Shown here: positions 8,871 through 17,585 of the stretch, one piece after another | Layout: each line of letters opens with the position of its first letter | Position numbering within the stretch: the first letter of the stretch is position 1 | Notes under the pieces: model-generated | The model's input: the letters and a program-made list of their open reading frames with translations, nothing else | What the model was told of the DNA's origin: nothing | The model's database searches: none | Assembly (NCBI GenBank): GCA_964615975.1 | Contig: CAZTTH010000002.1 | Location: 1-64,000 of the forward strand | Source: CAZTTH01 sp964615975 | GTDB taxonomy: Bacteria > Verrucomicrobiota > Lentisphaeria > JABSQK01 > JAJFLO01 | Length of the DNA: 64,000 bases | Direction of reading: 5' to 3' | Made by a program: the position numbers and the translations under genes

Positions 8871-9497
8871 TCAGGATTTCTTTGATGCCGAATAGGGCGG
8901 GGTGGATTCGCGGATTTCGTCAATGACTTCGTCGGGATCAATGGGGAAATCAAAGACATCGGCAAGCGGGAAGGACATCTCCGGGAATGACGGACTGCGG
9001 AGTGAGTCATTTTTCGCGTAAACCCCGGCGATGGTATAGGTTTCGGCGGACAAGGAAAAAACTTCGACAAGAGAAGGGTAGGGCGTAACAATCCAATATT
9101 CCTTGATCCCAAAGCGGGCATAGAGATACAACTTTCGCAGCCGATCGTGATGGATGCTTGATGGAGATAAAATCTCGACCACCAACGTCGGTGCGCCTTC
9201 AATATGGGTGCGTTTGATCTGCTGCGTATCACAGACCACCAGAATATCCGGTTGGACGATATCGGATTCCGACAGTTTTACGTCCATCGGAGCGCCGAAG
9301 ATTTGACAGGGTTTCTTATTGAAATATGATCTCATCTTCCATCCCAAATCCATTGCGATCCTTTGATGTCGAGATTGCGGACTTGGTGACATGGCAAAGG
9401 CCTCGCCATCAATGATCTCCCAGCGTTCACCGTCATCCCAACCCTGATAGTCGTCCCAGGTAATTTGCGTTGATGGTTTTAGTGCTGATTGAGTCAT
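8871..9497 (-). CDS. Uma2 family (DUF820) putative endonuclease
   Basis: A 208-residue member of the Uma2/DUF820 family, a PD-(D/E)xK nuclease-fold group that is abundant in cyanobacteria and many environmental bacteria. Visible motifs are ERWEIIDGE near the N terminus, VQPDILVV, and VEILSPSS followed by KLYLYARFGIKEYWIV, which carry the presumed metal-binding Asp, Glu and Lys positions. The biological role of the family is not established. The C terminus has an acidic then basic tail. It is transcribed opposite to parC. A second, shorter Uma2 protein is encoded at 37295. Confidence 0.85.
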   Translation of the reverse strand: MTQSALKPSTQITWDDYQGWDDGERWEIIDGEAFAMSPSPQSRHQRIAMDLGWKMRSYFNKKPCQIFGAPMDVKLSESDIVQPDILVVCDTQQIKRTHIEGAPTLVVEILSPSSIHHDRLRKLYLYARFGIKEYWIVTPYPSLVEVFSLSAETYTIAGVYAKNDSLRSPSFPEMSFPLADVFDFPIDPDEVIDEIRESTPPYSASKKS

Positions 9498-9940
9498 GAG
9501 ATTCTATTACCTCTAGATTTGTCATGTGATATCATTTTTTTTGATATCTGGTATCATGAAATTCTATCATCCAATATTGAACTTAACTATATCTTCATTG
9601 CCCATCAATTAAAGTCTTAATTAAATTCCATTCATTCTGAGTAACAGGCCAACGGGGCGGGAACTACAAGTAATTTTTTTTAGGCGTTCAAAGCAAATCT
9701 TTCACGCCAAACCGCAAAGTCGCAAAGCAAGAGAATTATAACCACAAAAAAAACTCATGAAATGCTTATCAATAATTAAGCATTTCATAAAATACTTGAT
9801 TGACATATTTAAGTCAGATCTGGTGAATTTTTCGCCATAATTTTTAATCAGGTTATAGAGTTTCCAAATCCCATGATTGTGGCTCATGTTCAACCAAGAG
9901 TTTGATTATTTCTCGCTATTGAGTATTTTTACTCATAACA
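9498..9940. other. AT-rich intergenic region with palindrome before the ATPase gene
   Basis: No convincing gene was seen. Around 9530 there are repeated gatatc palindromes. At 9921-9934, gagta and tactc form a hairpin only six bases before the TTG start of the next gene, which could serve as an operator. Confidence 0.5.
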
Positions 9941-11143
9941 TTGAGTAAATTGTATATGACTTATCAACATCCTCTAAAACAAGTACTTACACAGCGGTTA
10001 AGCGAACCACGCCGATTCATTCAGGTATTGTATGGTCCCAGGCAGGTAGGAAAAACTACCATGATCACACAATTCCTGACTGATTTAAATGGATTGAGTC
10101 ACTTCGCTACCGCTGACAATGTTGTTACCCATAACCCCATTTGGATAGAACAACAATGGGAAATTGCCCGCTATAAACTCAGGACATCTGGAGCTGATAA
10201 CTTAATCCTGATTTTCGATGAGCTGCAAAAAATTGAAAATTGGAGTGAATCGGTCAAAAAGGAATGGGATGCTGATACCCGAATAAAAACTCCCATTAAA
10301 GTCATCATTCTCGGATCGTCACGATTATTGCTGCAACAAGGACTAACTGAATCACTGGCTGGCAGATTTGAAACTCAGTACATGAGTCATTGGAGTTTTA
10401 AGGAGATGAACGAGGCATTTGGAATTGATGAAAATCAGTTTGTCTGGTTTGGCGGATATCCCGGCGCCATATCGTTGATTGATGATGAGATGCGTTGGAA
10501 AAGGTACATTATGGATGCATTGGTTGAGACCAGTATTTCCCGAGATATCCTGATGCTCACACGTATTGAAAAACCTGCCTTGATGAAACGGCTATTTGAC
10601 TTGGGATGTTTGTATTCGGGCCAGATATTATCGTTTAACAAGATACTCGGACAACTCCATGATGCTGGCAACACAACAACATTGACCTATTATCTTAATC
10701 TTCTCGGCACGGCTGGATTGTTGTCCGGGCTGGAAAAATTCAGTTCGGCCACTCATCTCAGACGGTCTTCCAGTCCTAAATTTCAAGTGCACAATACTGC
10801 GTTGGGGAACGCTATAAGTCAGGATTCATTTACTGAGATCATTAATAACCCCGGTAAATGGGGGCGATGTGTTGAATCCGCAATCGGAGCCCATTTATTG
10901 AACTGTTCAGTCACTGAGCGCTATAACCTTTATTACTGGCGGCATCGTAATGATGAGATTGATTTTGTCATAGAGAAAAATAGGCGTGTCATTGGCCTTG
11001 AGATAAAATCCGGAACGGAAAGCATAGGAAAGGGATTGAATGCATTCAAGCGCCATTTTGCCCCGGATCGAGTCTATCTTATCGGTAAAGACGGCATCCC
11101 ATGGAAGGATTTTCTGAGAGAAAATCCAACGCATCTTTTTTAA
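9941..11143 (+). CDS. AAA_14/DUF4143 ATP-binding protein
   Basis: A protein of about 400 residues with an N-terminal AAA-type ATPase and a C-terminal DUF4143 domain. Walker A is GPRQVGKTT (residues 32-40), and Walker B is LILIFDE (88-94). The C-terminal part contains NDEIDFVIE and VIGLEIKSG, the PD-(D/E)xK-like signature of DUF4143. These proteins are widespread orphan ATPases, often in multiple and decaying copies; their function is not established. The start is TTG at 9941 or ATG at 9956. The 3' end overlaps the convergent Nudix gene by four bases. A truncated N-terminal copy of a related gene is present at 60941, and a C-terminal remnant of a DUF234-type relative at 16769. Confidence 0.88.
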   Translation: MSKLYMTYQHPLKQVLTQRLSEPRRFIQVLYGPRQVGKTTMITQFLTDLNGLSHFATADNVVTHNPIWIEQQWEIARYKLRTSGADNLILIFDELQKIENWSESVKKEWDADTRIKTPIKVIILGSSRLLLQQGLTESLAGRFETQYMSHWSFKEMNEAFGIDENQFVWFGGYPGAISLIDDEMRWKRYIMDALVETSISRDILMLTRIEKPALMKRLFDLGCLYSGQILSFNKILGQLHDAGNTTTLTYYLNLLGTAGLLSGLEKFSSATHLRRSSSPKFQVHNTALGNAISQDSFTEIINNPGKWGRCVESAIGAHLLNCSVTERYNLYYWRHRNDEIDFVIEKNRRVIGLEIKSGTESIGKGLNAFKRHFAPDRVYLIGKDGIPWKDFLRENPTHLF

Positions 11144-11655
11144 GCGCCAATATGCGGGCGGTAATAGTGGCGCCATTCGAACTCAAAGTTGGGAGTAAAT
11201 ACGCCGGTACCCAGTGATCGGTCGATTTCCGCCAACGGCCATTTATCAATCTTGTAAACTTCATCGGGATGGGGATAACAGGGGCCGTCATAAATGAGGT
11301 GGTAGGTGTTAATCAGCTCGGATTCGCGTGAAGACCGCCAGCGATATTCATAAAGATGTTTCAGGAGTTGATTGGCAATGCCGAGTTCCTCGTGGAGTTC
11401 ACGCAGCGCCGCCAGTTCGACGGGTTCTCCCGGCGCGACATGTCCGCCCGCTGAGGTATCCCATTTGCCCGGCTCGACATCCTTATGGAGACCACGTTGT
11501 TGCATGATCAACTCATGGTTGGAGGTCAGAACAAATATATGCACCGCGCGATGGAGCAATGAAGGATTGCCATGGCATTGGGATCGTGGCGCCAGGCCGA
11601 TGACAATTCCCTGATCATCAATTACCTCAAACATTTCTTCATTTTTTTTCATCAT
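11140..11655 (-). CDS. Nudix hydrolase
   Basis: A Nudix-fold pyrophosphohydrolase of about 171 residues. The canonical Nudix box is complete: GHVAPGEPVELAALRELHEE followed by LG(I), providing the metal-binding glutamates. The upstream phrase LLHRAVHIFVL and the KDVEPGKWD region match the isopentenyl-diphosphate isomerase-like/YfcD branch of Nudix enzymes. The substrate is therefore probably a small organic pyrophosphate, but it cannot be fixed from sequence. An upstream in-frame ATG at 11688 would add 11 residues that do not look like the family; the double ATG at 11655/11652, just before KKNEEMFEVIDD, was preferred. Convergent with the DUF4143 gene. Confidence 0.88.
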   Translation of the reverse strand: MMKKNEEMFEVIDDQGIVIGLAPRSQCHGNPSLLHRAVHIFVLTSNHELIMQQRGLHKDVEPGKWDTSAGGHVAPGEPVELAALRELHEELGIANQLLKHLYEYRWRSSRESELINTYHLIYDGPCYPHPDEVYKIDKWPLAEIDRSLGTGVFTPNFEFEWRHYYRPHIGA

Positions 11656-11688
11656 TTGCTCACTAAATATCCCCATGCTGAAGACCAT

Positions 11689-12081
11689 CGGGCTTTTGAA
11701 AAAGATGGTACGATTACCAACCTGAATGGACCAACGGCGCGCAAAAAAATCGTCTGCCTGCAGTCGATTACCCCAGTTTAAGACCTGCCCTGTGGAAAAT
11801 CAATGAAACCGCGGTATTTTAGCTCCTTTTTAGTTAAAATCTGAATCCGCCATTAACATGGTTGATCGCACCTTGATTGACAACAAACTAAAGTTGAACT
11901 CCGAAGAACAATAAATCAATAACCCTGCATGAATCAGTATGTGTTTGGCGCTGAGCTTGAAACTGATGGAATTTAGAGTTTATCCTTTTAAGATGCTCCT
12001 CGCTCAGGCACGATTGCCATTCATGCTGAAGCCTGTACTCCAACCGGCGCTAAACACATACATGAATCAAGTCCTGTCAGC
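11689..12081. repeat. Intergenic region with dispersed repeat, copy A
   Basis: No gene was recognised. Bases about 11966-12052 are clearly similar to 61577-61664 (both contain the pieces atccttttaag/atccttttagg, gctcct, ctcaggca, tgccattca, and ctccaacc then gcgcta or gacgcta). The element begins near gagtt and ends near actccaac, giving short terminal inverted repeats like those at 1-56. Confidence 0.7.
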
Positions 12082-13086
12082 ATGAATGCCGACAGACTTC
12101 AGGAAACATTTGTCGCTCCCATACCAACAATGAATGTCCCGTCATCAGCTCCCGATCATTTACGTGAAAAGATCAAGTTATTACGACAAAACCTGCAATC
12201 GGTCATCCTGGGAAAAAACGCAGTCATCGACCTGATCCTGGCGGCTTTTTTCGCCGAGGGACATGTGTTGATAGATGATGTGCCCGGAGTGGGCAAAACG
12301 ACCATGGCAAAGGCATTGGCGCGCTCGCTCGACGCGAATTTCCATCGCATCCAGTTTACCCCGGATCTGTTGCCGGCGGATATCCTCGGAGGATCAATCT
12401 ATAATCCGCGGACTGGAGAATTCAATCTTCGCCGTGGCCCGATTTTTACCAACATTCTATTAGCCGATGAAATCAATCGCGCCTCACCGCGCACGCAATC
12501 AGCAATGCTTGAAGCGATGACGGAAAATCAGGTAACCATTGAAGGTGTGAGCTATTCCTTGACTGCGCCATTCGCGGTTTTAGCGACCCAGAATCCGATC
12601 GAATTTCATGGCACCTATCCCTTGCCTGAATCGCAGTTGGATCGTTTCATGATTCGAATCGAACTGGGCTATCCGGCAGCGGAATTCGAATATGACGTGT
12701 TGGGATTTCAACGCCAGGAACATCCGTTGACGGGGATCAAGCCGGTGCTGGATTGCGCGACGGTCATCGCGATCCAGCGCCAGGTGCGAGGAATCCATGT
12801 CGAAGAAGCGGTCGGCAAGTATATACTGGAGATTATTCGCCATACCAGAAGCGACAGCCGATTGTTATTGGGAGCCAGTCCGCGCGCTGCCATTATGCTC
12901 TATCGGATGGCACAATCCCATGCATTCATCAAAGACCGCGAGTACGTATTGCCGGATGATGTAAAGAAGCTGGCGACGATCGTTTTGGGGCATCGACTGG
13001 TTCTGGATTCCCAGGCCAAATTCAGCGGCAATAAGGCGACTGACATCATTGCGGATATCGTTACCCAAATTCCGGTTCCGGTCTAA
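12082..13086 (+). CDS. MoxR family AAA+ ATPase
   Basis: A 334-residue MoxR-type AAA+ ATPase, a chaperone-like motor that usually works with a DUF58/VWA partner in assembling or activating proteins. Walker A is GVGKTT (69-74) and Walker B is LLADEIN (126-132). The sensor region VLATQNPIEFHGTYPLPESQ and the arginine-containing LDRF follow, all characteristic of MoxR. It is separated from the DUF58 gene by only three bases, so the two genes form an operon. The first 20 residues are poorly conserved, and Met17 is an alternative start because no ribosome-binding site is clear at 12082. No TPR/VWA BatA-type genes follow, so the operon is a minimal two-gene version. Confidence 0.92.
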   Translation: MNADRLQETFVAPIPTMNVPSSAPDHLREKIKLLRQNLQSVILGKNAVIDLILAAFFAEGHVLIDDVPGVGKTTMAKALARSLDANFHRIQFTPDLLPADILGGSIYNPRTGEFNLRRGPIFTNILLADEINRASPRTQSAMLEAMTENQVTIEGVSYSLTAPFAVLATQNPIEFHGTYPLPESQLDRFMIRIELGYPAAEFEYDVLGFQRQEHPLTGIKPVLDCATVIAIQRQVRGIHVEEAVGKYILEIIRHTRSDSRLLLGASPRAAIMLYRMAQSHAFIKDREYVLPDDVKKLATIVLGHRLVLDSQAKFSGNKATDIIADIVTQIPVPV

Positions 13087-13089
13087 GTT

Positions 13090-14463
13090 GTGAAAAGAGT
13101 TCCTGCCATGAAAACCTGGTGGTTGCGCCTGCTCGCATTTCTCCATCGCTTTGACAGAATTTTTTTTGCCGGTCCAGCGGTTTTCAATTATCCGGGAAAA
13201 GCAATCAAGGGCTATCGGTCGGTCAATTTATTGATTGCCTACTGGCTGCGCGCATTTACTGTACTTTATTTTACCTGGGCTGGGCGGGTACTGTTTGTGG
13301 TCAGCGGGTATTTTTTATTGGCTGGCATGCTCACCTTATTGATGCCAATGTATATGCTGTCGATCGCAATGATCAGCATGTTTATCGTCAATATTGTGAT
13401 GGGATGGTGGTTCCGGCCGCGCTTACAGATAAAACGGAATACGCCGAGGACAGTGTCCGCGCTGCAAACATTCACGATCAATTACACGATCAAGAATACA
13501 CAGGTGCGGGAAGCCTGGGATTTGCTGGTAGATACTATCTCGTTTCCAGGCGCGATCAAATTAATCGCGGGTCGGAGTTATATCGAACGGTTGCCAGCCG
13601 ATCATAAATTCCAGGCACACAACCGAGCCACTGCCCGGCGCCGGGGGGTGTTTCAATTGCCATTGCCGGTGGTCAGTTCAGCATTTCCCTTTGGGTTATG
13701 GCGGTGGAGCAGTGTGGGCGGATCCAACCCGCCAATCATCGTTTATCCCCATTATCATCGCCTGCAGGCAGTGCATTTGCCCGGCGACCATCTCAGTCAG
13801 TTGCCCAATGACCGGGTGTATGCTGCCGCGGTGGGGCAATCGATGGAGTTTCTCGGCTGCCGCGAATATCGCTTTGGCGATAACCCGCGTCATATTCATG
13901 CTCAATCCTGGGCCAGGATCGGTGAACCAATCGTCAAGGAATTCAGTGATGAATATTCCGGACATGTCATAATTTTTATCGACACCGGAACCACTCCGAT
14001 AACCGGGTGGCGCCGTTATGTGAACGATACCGATAATAAATTCGAAGCAAGTTTGTCCTTGGCAGCCGCGGTGATCGATTTTTTGATAGCGGATAATTAT
14101 CGGATAAAATTGCTGGTGAATTCACCCACCGGAGTTGTTTCATTAATGGCCGATGGCGCCACCGCCGATTTGGAGGTTGCGCTTACACAACTGGCGGTGA
14201 TCATGGCAAACCCCGGCGCGCAGAGTTATCGTCTTGACAGTGAAATCAAAATGGAGATTGCCGGCACAGCCTGTGCGATTATGCTGTTTTTACAGTGGAA
14301 CGGACAATGCGAACGATTCATTAATGATTTTCAGGAATTGGGCGTGGCGATAAAACCCATAGGGATTGTTGACCGGGAAAAATCAAGCGGCAGCGAACCA
14401 TCTGCTGGTGTGAAAGAGATTGATATGGAAGCAATTCTCTCTGGTAAAGTACGTGAAATTTGA
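13090..14463 (+). CDS. DUF58 domain protein, MoxR partner
   Basis: A protein of about 457 residues, partner of the MoxR ATPase. An N-terminal pair of hydrophobic helices (about residues 57-105) anchors it in the membrane. The DUF58 signature, EYRFGDNPRHIHAQSWAR (about 258-275), is followed by a degenerate von Willebrand A-like fold beginning VIIFIDTG. DUF58-MoxR pairs are usually linked to cell-envelope or stress functions; the exact role is unknown. The start is the GTG at 13090 or the ATG at 13108, the latter preceded by an AAGAG element. The C-terminal 40 residues are poorly conserved. No downstream gene of the same pathway was seen before DUF503. Confidence 0.88.
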   Translation: MKRVPAMKTWWLRLLAFLHRFDRIFFAGPAVFNYPGKAIKGYRSVNLLIAYWLRAFTVLYFTWAGRVLFVVSGYFLLAGMLTLLMPMYMLSIAMISMFIVNIVMGWWFRPRLQIKRNTPRTVSALQTFTINYTIKNTQVREAWDLLVDTISFPGAIKLIAGRSYIERLPADHKFQAHNRATARRRGVFQLPLPVVSSAFPFGLWRWSSVGGSNPPIIVYPHYHRLQAVHLPGDHLSQLPNDRVYAAAVGQSMEFLGCREYRFGDNPRHIHAQSWARIGEPIVKEFSDEYSGHVIIFIDTGTTPITGWRRYVNDTDNKFEASLSLAAAVIDFLIADNYRIKLLVNSPTGVVSLMADGATADLEVALTQLAVIMANPGAQSYRLDSEIKMEIAGTACAIMLFLQWNGQCERFINDFQELGVAIKPIGIVDREKSSGSEPSAGVKEIDMEAILSGKVREI

Positions 14464-14537
14464 TGGCCTCTTAGTACAGTATCTCAAATTCAACCTAATT
14501 TAACGCATCTCAAACTGAAATCCCGAACCTGCCATTT

Positions 14538-14825
14538 ATGATTATCGGAATACTGAAACTGGACATCGAAATCGATTTTGCCACCTCGTTGAAAGATAAG
14601 CGGGCCGTTCTTAATCGCATCAAGGAGCGGGTACGCAGGAAATTCAATGTGTCGATCGCCGAAGTCGAAGGCAATGAACTGCATAACTACGCTGGTCTGG
14701 GCGTGGCATTTGTCACCAACGAACAGAAGTTCGCGAACCAGGTATTATGCAAGGTAGTGGATGAAGTAGAAACCATCAAAGATTGTGTTTTGGCAGACTA
14801 TGCCATGGACTTTCTCCGGACTTGA
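14538..14825 (+). CDS. DUF503 (YlxP-like) protein
   Basis: A 95-residue DUF503 protein. The whole sequence is the domain: MIIGILKLDIEI, then SLKDKRAVLNRIKERVRRKF and SIAEVEG. YlxP-type proteins are usually encoded beside rbfA and truB and are thought to act around ribosome maturation. Here it is instead next to grpE, 72 bases upstream, which may mean co-transcription. The ATG start lacks a strong ribosome-binding site. The function stays unproven in the family. Confidence 0.88.
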   Translation: MIIGILKLDIEIDFATSLKDKRAVLNRIKERVRRKFNVSIAEVEGNELHNYAGLGVAFVTNEQKFANQVLCKVVDEVETIKDCVLADYAMDFLRT

Positions 14826-14897
14826 TGCAACTCTTAAATCGATTCACGATCTATAATGGAATTCATAAAATATAACCAAACAGGAGGTACTTAAACC

Positions 14898-15476
14898 ATG
14901 ACTGATACTTTCAACGATAGCAGAGATGATGAGGATATGCTGAACGTTTCAGACATCAGCGAATCCGCCCCATCTTCTCAGGAATCCTTATCCGAGGTCG
15001 AAATGCAGGCACAAAAAATCCGTGAACTGGAATTAAAAATAGCCGGTTATGATGAAAAGCTGCTGCGCGCCCGCGCTGATTTTGATAATTACCGCAAACG
15101 TGTCCAACGCGAAATGGGAGAGTTGGCGGGTTCCGTCAAATCGGCGACATTATCCGATTTATTGCCAGTATTTGATCATTACCAATTCGCGGTACAAGCC
15201 ATGAATAGCGGCAGTGATTACGACAGTTTAAAACAAGGTATGAATTTAATCTTGGAGGAATTCGAACGATTTTTCAAAAATATCGGCGTGCAAAAAATTT
15301 CCGCCACACCCGGTGAACCATTTGATCCTAAATGGCATGAAGCAGTCAGCATGGAAAATTCATCAGAGTACAATGAAAACCAGATCGTACGCGAGATGAA
15401 ATCGGGTTACCGGGTTGATGATCGCCTGATCCGCGCCGCCACCGTCGTGGTGAGCAGCGGCAGCCAAACCGGATAG
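14898..15476 (+). CDS. grpE: GrpE nucleotide exchange factor
   Basis: A 192-residue GrpE homologue, the nucleotide exchange factor of the DnaK chaperone cycle. The first 30 residues are acidic and probably disordered. A long coiled coil follows (about 32-75, containing KLLRARADFDNYRKRVQRE), then a four-helix region and the C-terminal beta-wing with EPFDPKWHEAV and IVREMKSGYRVDDRLIRAA. A strong AGGAGG ribosome-binding site (14882-14887) precedes the ATG. dnaJ follows after 67 bases, so the two are probably one operon. dnaK is not in the window, nor is a recognisable CIRCE operator immediately upstream, so regulation cannot be stated. Confidence 0.96.
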   Translation: MTDTFNDSRDDEDMLNVSDISESAPSSQESLSEVEMQAQKIRELELKIAGYDEKLLRARADFDNYRKRVQREMGELAGSVKSATLSDLLPVFDHYQFAVQAMNSGSDYDSLKQGMNLILEEFERFFKNIGVQKISATPGEPFDPKWHEAVSMENSSEYNENQIVREMKSGYRVDDRLIRAATVVVSSGSQTG

Positions 15477-15543
15477 CTACCCCCTTTCGATCCAACTTAA
15501 CCAGGGTTATATAGTTTAGTTTTCAATGGAGTACGATAAAATT

Positions 15544-16668
15544 ATGGCAAAAGATTATTACGAGATGTTGGAAGTCGAGCGATCCGCCAACGCTGAAGAG
15601 ATAAAAAAGGCTTATCGGCGGTTGGCATTGAAATATCATCCTGATCGCAATCCCAACAACCCCGAAGCAGAAAGCCAGTTCAAAGAGTTGTCTTCTGCCT
15701 ATGAAGTGTTGAGCGATCCCCAAAAGAAATCCCTATACGACCAGGTCGGACATGACAATTACGTCCGTCGCGGCCGCTCCGGCGGTAGTGGCGGATTTTC
15801 TGATCCTTTTGATTTATTCAGCCAGGTATTTGGTGGTTCGAGCATATTTGAAGAATTCTTTGGCGGCGGCAGACGTGGATCGCGCTCAGCTTCAAACGAT
15901 GGCGCCGATCTGGCATACGAGTTGCGTATCAGCTTCGACGAAGCGGTGTTCGGCGCGGATAAAACCATCGAAATTCTGCGCGCGGAAATGTGTGATCGTT
16001 GTGATGGCGAAGGCGTGGAGCCGGGTTCATCAAAAAAACGCTGTTCTCATTGCCATGGCAGCGGTCAAATAACCTTGAGTCAAGGGTTTTTCAGTATTCG
16101 GCAGACCTGCCATTATTGTCAGGGGACCGGACAGTTGATCGAAAAGGCCTGTGTGAGTTGTAATGGATCCGGTAAAATCAAAAAGAAAAGGAGTATCGAA
16201 TTGCATATTCCCGCCGGCGTCGATACCGGCTCACGATTGCGGGTGGCAGGCGAAGGTGAACCGGGAAGCCGGGGCGGATCGACGGGAGATTTATATGTCA
16301 TCCTGAATGTCGAAGCTCATGATTTCTTTAAGCGTGACGGAGAAGACATCTTTCTTGATGTGCCGATTGATTTTCCCACTGCGGCATTGGGCGGCACCAT
16401 CGATATACCCACCATATCCGGGAAAGCACAGCTCAAAGTCCCCGCCGGTACTCAAAATGGCACGGTATTTCGCTTGCGCGGCAAAGGGGTTCCCTCTCTG
16501 CGCGGTCAGGGACGTGGCGATCAGCACGTGCGGGTCGCGATTGAAATCCCCAAGGATCTCAATAAGGATCAGCGTGAAAAACTGCAGGAATTCGCCGCCA
16601 GCCTCGATCAACAAGCCTATCCGCTGCTGAATTCATTTTTGGAAAAGGTTAAAAAGTTCTTCAATTAA
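15544..16668 (+). CDS. dnaJ: Chaperone protein DnaJ
   Basis: A 374-residue class I J-protein that stimulates the DnaK ATPase and delivers substrates. The J domain (1-65) has the essential HPD at 32-34. A Gly/Phe-rich linker follows (about 78-118). The zinc-binding region carries four CxxCxGxG repeats: CDRCDGEG, CSHCHGSG, CHYCQGTG and CVSCNGSG. The C-terminal substrate-binding domains complete the normal architecture. An upstream in-frame ATG at 15526 would add six residues; MAKDYYEML is the usual DnaJ N terminus, so 15544 was chosen. A long inverted repeat overlapping the stop codon probably terminates the grpE-dnaJ operon. Confidence 0.96.
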   Translation: MAKDYYEMLEVERSANAEEIKKAYRRLALKYHPDRNPNNPEAESQFKELSSAYEVLSDPQKKSLYDQVGHDNYVRRGRSGGSGGFSDPFDLFSQVFGGSSIFEEFFGGGRRGSRSASNDGADLAYELRISFDEAVFGADKTIEILRAEMCDRCDGEGVEPGSSKKRCSHCHGSGQITLSQGFFSIRQTCHYCQGTGQLIEKACVSCNGSGKIKKKRSIELHIPAGVDTGSRLRVAGEGEPGSRGGSTGDLYVILNVEAHDFFKRDGEDIFLDVPIDFPTAALGGTIDIPTISGKAQLKVPAGTQNGTVFRLRGKGVPSLRGQGRGDQHVRVAIEIPKDLNKDQREKLQEFAASLDQQAYPLLNSFLEKVKKFFN

Positions 16669-16703
16669 TGAATTCGGTTAGACAGCGCTATCTGAATTCA
16701 TTA
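16666..16703 (+). terminator. Long hairpin ending the grpE-dnaJ operon
   Basis: taatgaattc (16666-16675) pairs perfectly with gaattcatta (16694-16703), and the loop between can extend the stem with few mismatches. It includes the dnaJ stop codon. There is no strong T-run after it, so it may instead be a transcript-stabilising hairpin. Confidence 0.45.
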
Positions 16704-16768
16704 TAGGGGTGAAGTAGTAAACATGTCGGAACAACATTATGTTTGAGATACATGTTATTATTCACTAA

Positions 16769-17581
16769 ACAAACTTCTCCACCTTTTTACCAGGAGACTG
16801 GGAATTAGTCAGTGCCTGCCCAAATCAGGCAGTGGCGATCAAGACTCATGTTCTTGATCGTAATGGCGTACTTCACACCGAACCAGAACGATTGTTGGTT
16901 GATGACATGCGCAGCATGACGCAAGCCCATTCAGTTTTATCACTTATCGGCCAAGGGTGTCATCGAATTTCTGAAATCGCTGCACGTTTGGAAAAACCGG
17001 CTGGAAGTCTTTCACGCATCATCGCGCAATTAATTGAACTGGATTATATCGCCAGAGAGATTCCTTTTGGAGTGAATCCGAAATCAAATAAAAAAACGTT
17101 ATATAAACTGGCCGATCCCTTTCTGTTGTTTTGGTATCGTTTTGTTTATCCGAATAAATCGCTTCTCGAAATCGATTTGACTGATGCTGTTTATCGCCAG
17201 ATTGAGCCATTATTTTCTCAACATGTATCAGTGGTATGGGAGGAATTGGCACGCCAATCAGTACCCAAAATAACTATCGACAATATTGCCTGGGGGCGGG
17301 CATATCGCTGGTGGGGGAGTGGGAATAACAAAGAAAGCATGGAATTTGATATCGTAGCTGAATCACTGGATCGACAATCCTTGCTGGTTGGAGAAGTCAA
17401 ATGGTCCGATACTGTGGATGTCGCCGGTGAGCTGCGAAAATTGCAGTTAAATGTTCATCACTCCCCATTTCGTAAACATCGTAGCATTCACTTTGCCTTA
17501 TGGGTAAGAAATCCTGTTCAAGCTGTGAATGAACAGGTTTCTATTATCCTCCCTGAAGACGTCTTGAAGGTACTGCGTTAA
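16769..17581 (+). pseudogene. C-terminal remnant of a DUF234-type AAA ATPase
   Basis: An open frame that begins right after a stop codon at 16766 and encodes only the C-terminal half of an archaeal-type ATPase. The winged-helix region (HRISEIAARLEKPAGSLSRI) and the DUF234 domain (LADPFLLFWYRFVYPNKS, then a nuclease-like EFDIVAESLDRQSLLVGEVK) are present. The N-terminal AAA domain with Walker A and B, which should add about 200 residues, is missing, and no trace was seen upstream before dnaJ. A GTG at 16832 could start a 249-residue protein, but without the ATPase it is more likely a relic of deletion. It ends four bases from the convergent threonine synthase gene. Confidence 0.75.
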
Positions 17582-17585
17582 CTCG

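Noticed and set aside
11689..11800. N-terminal extension of the Nudix protein beyond 11688
   Set aside because: The frame stays open for about 40 codons and looks protein-like, but it has no usable start codon and is not part of the Nudix family.
14826..14897. CIRCE operator before grpE
   Set aside because: No TTAGCACTC-N9-GAGTGCTAA type repeat was found.
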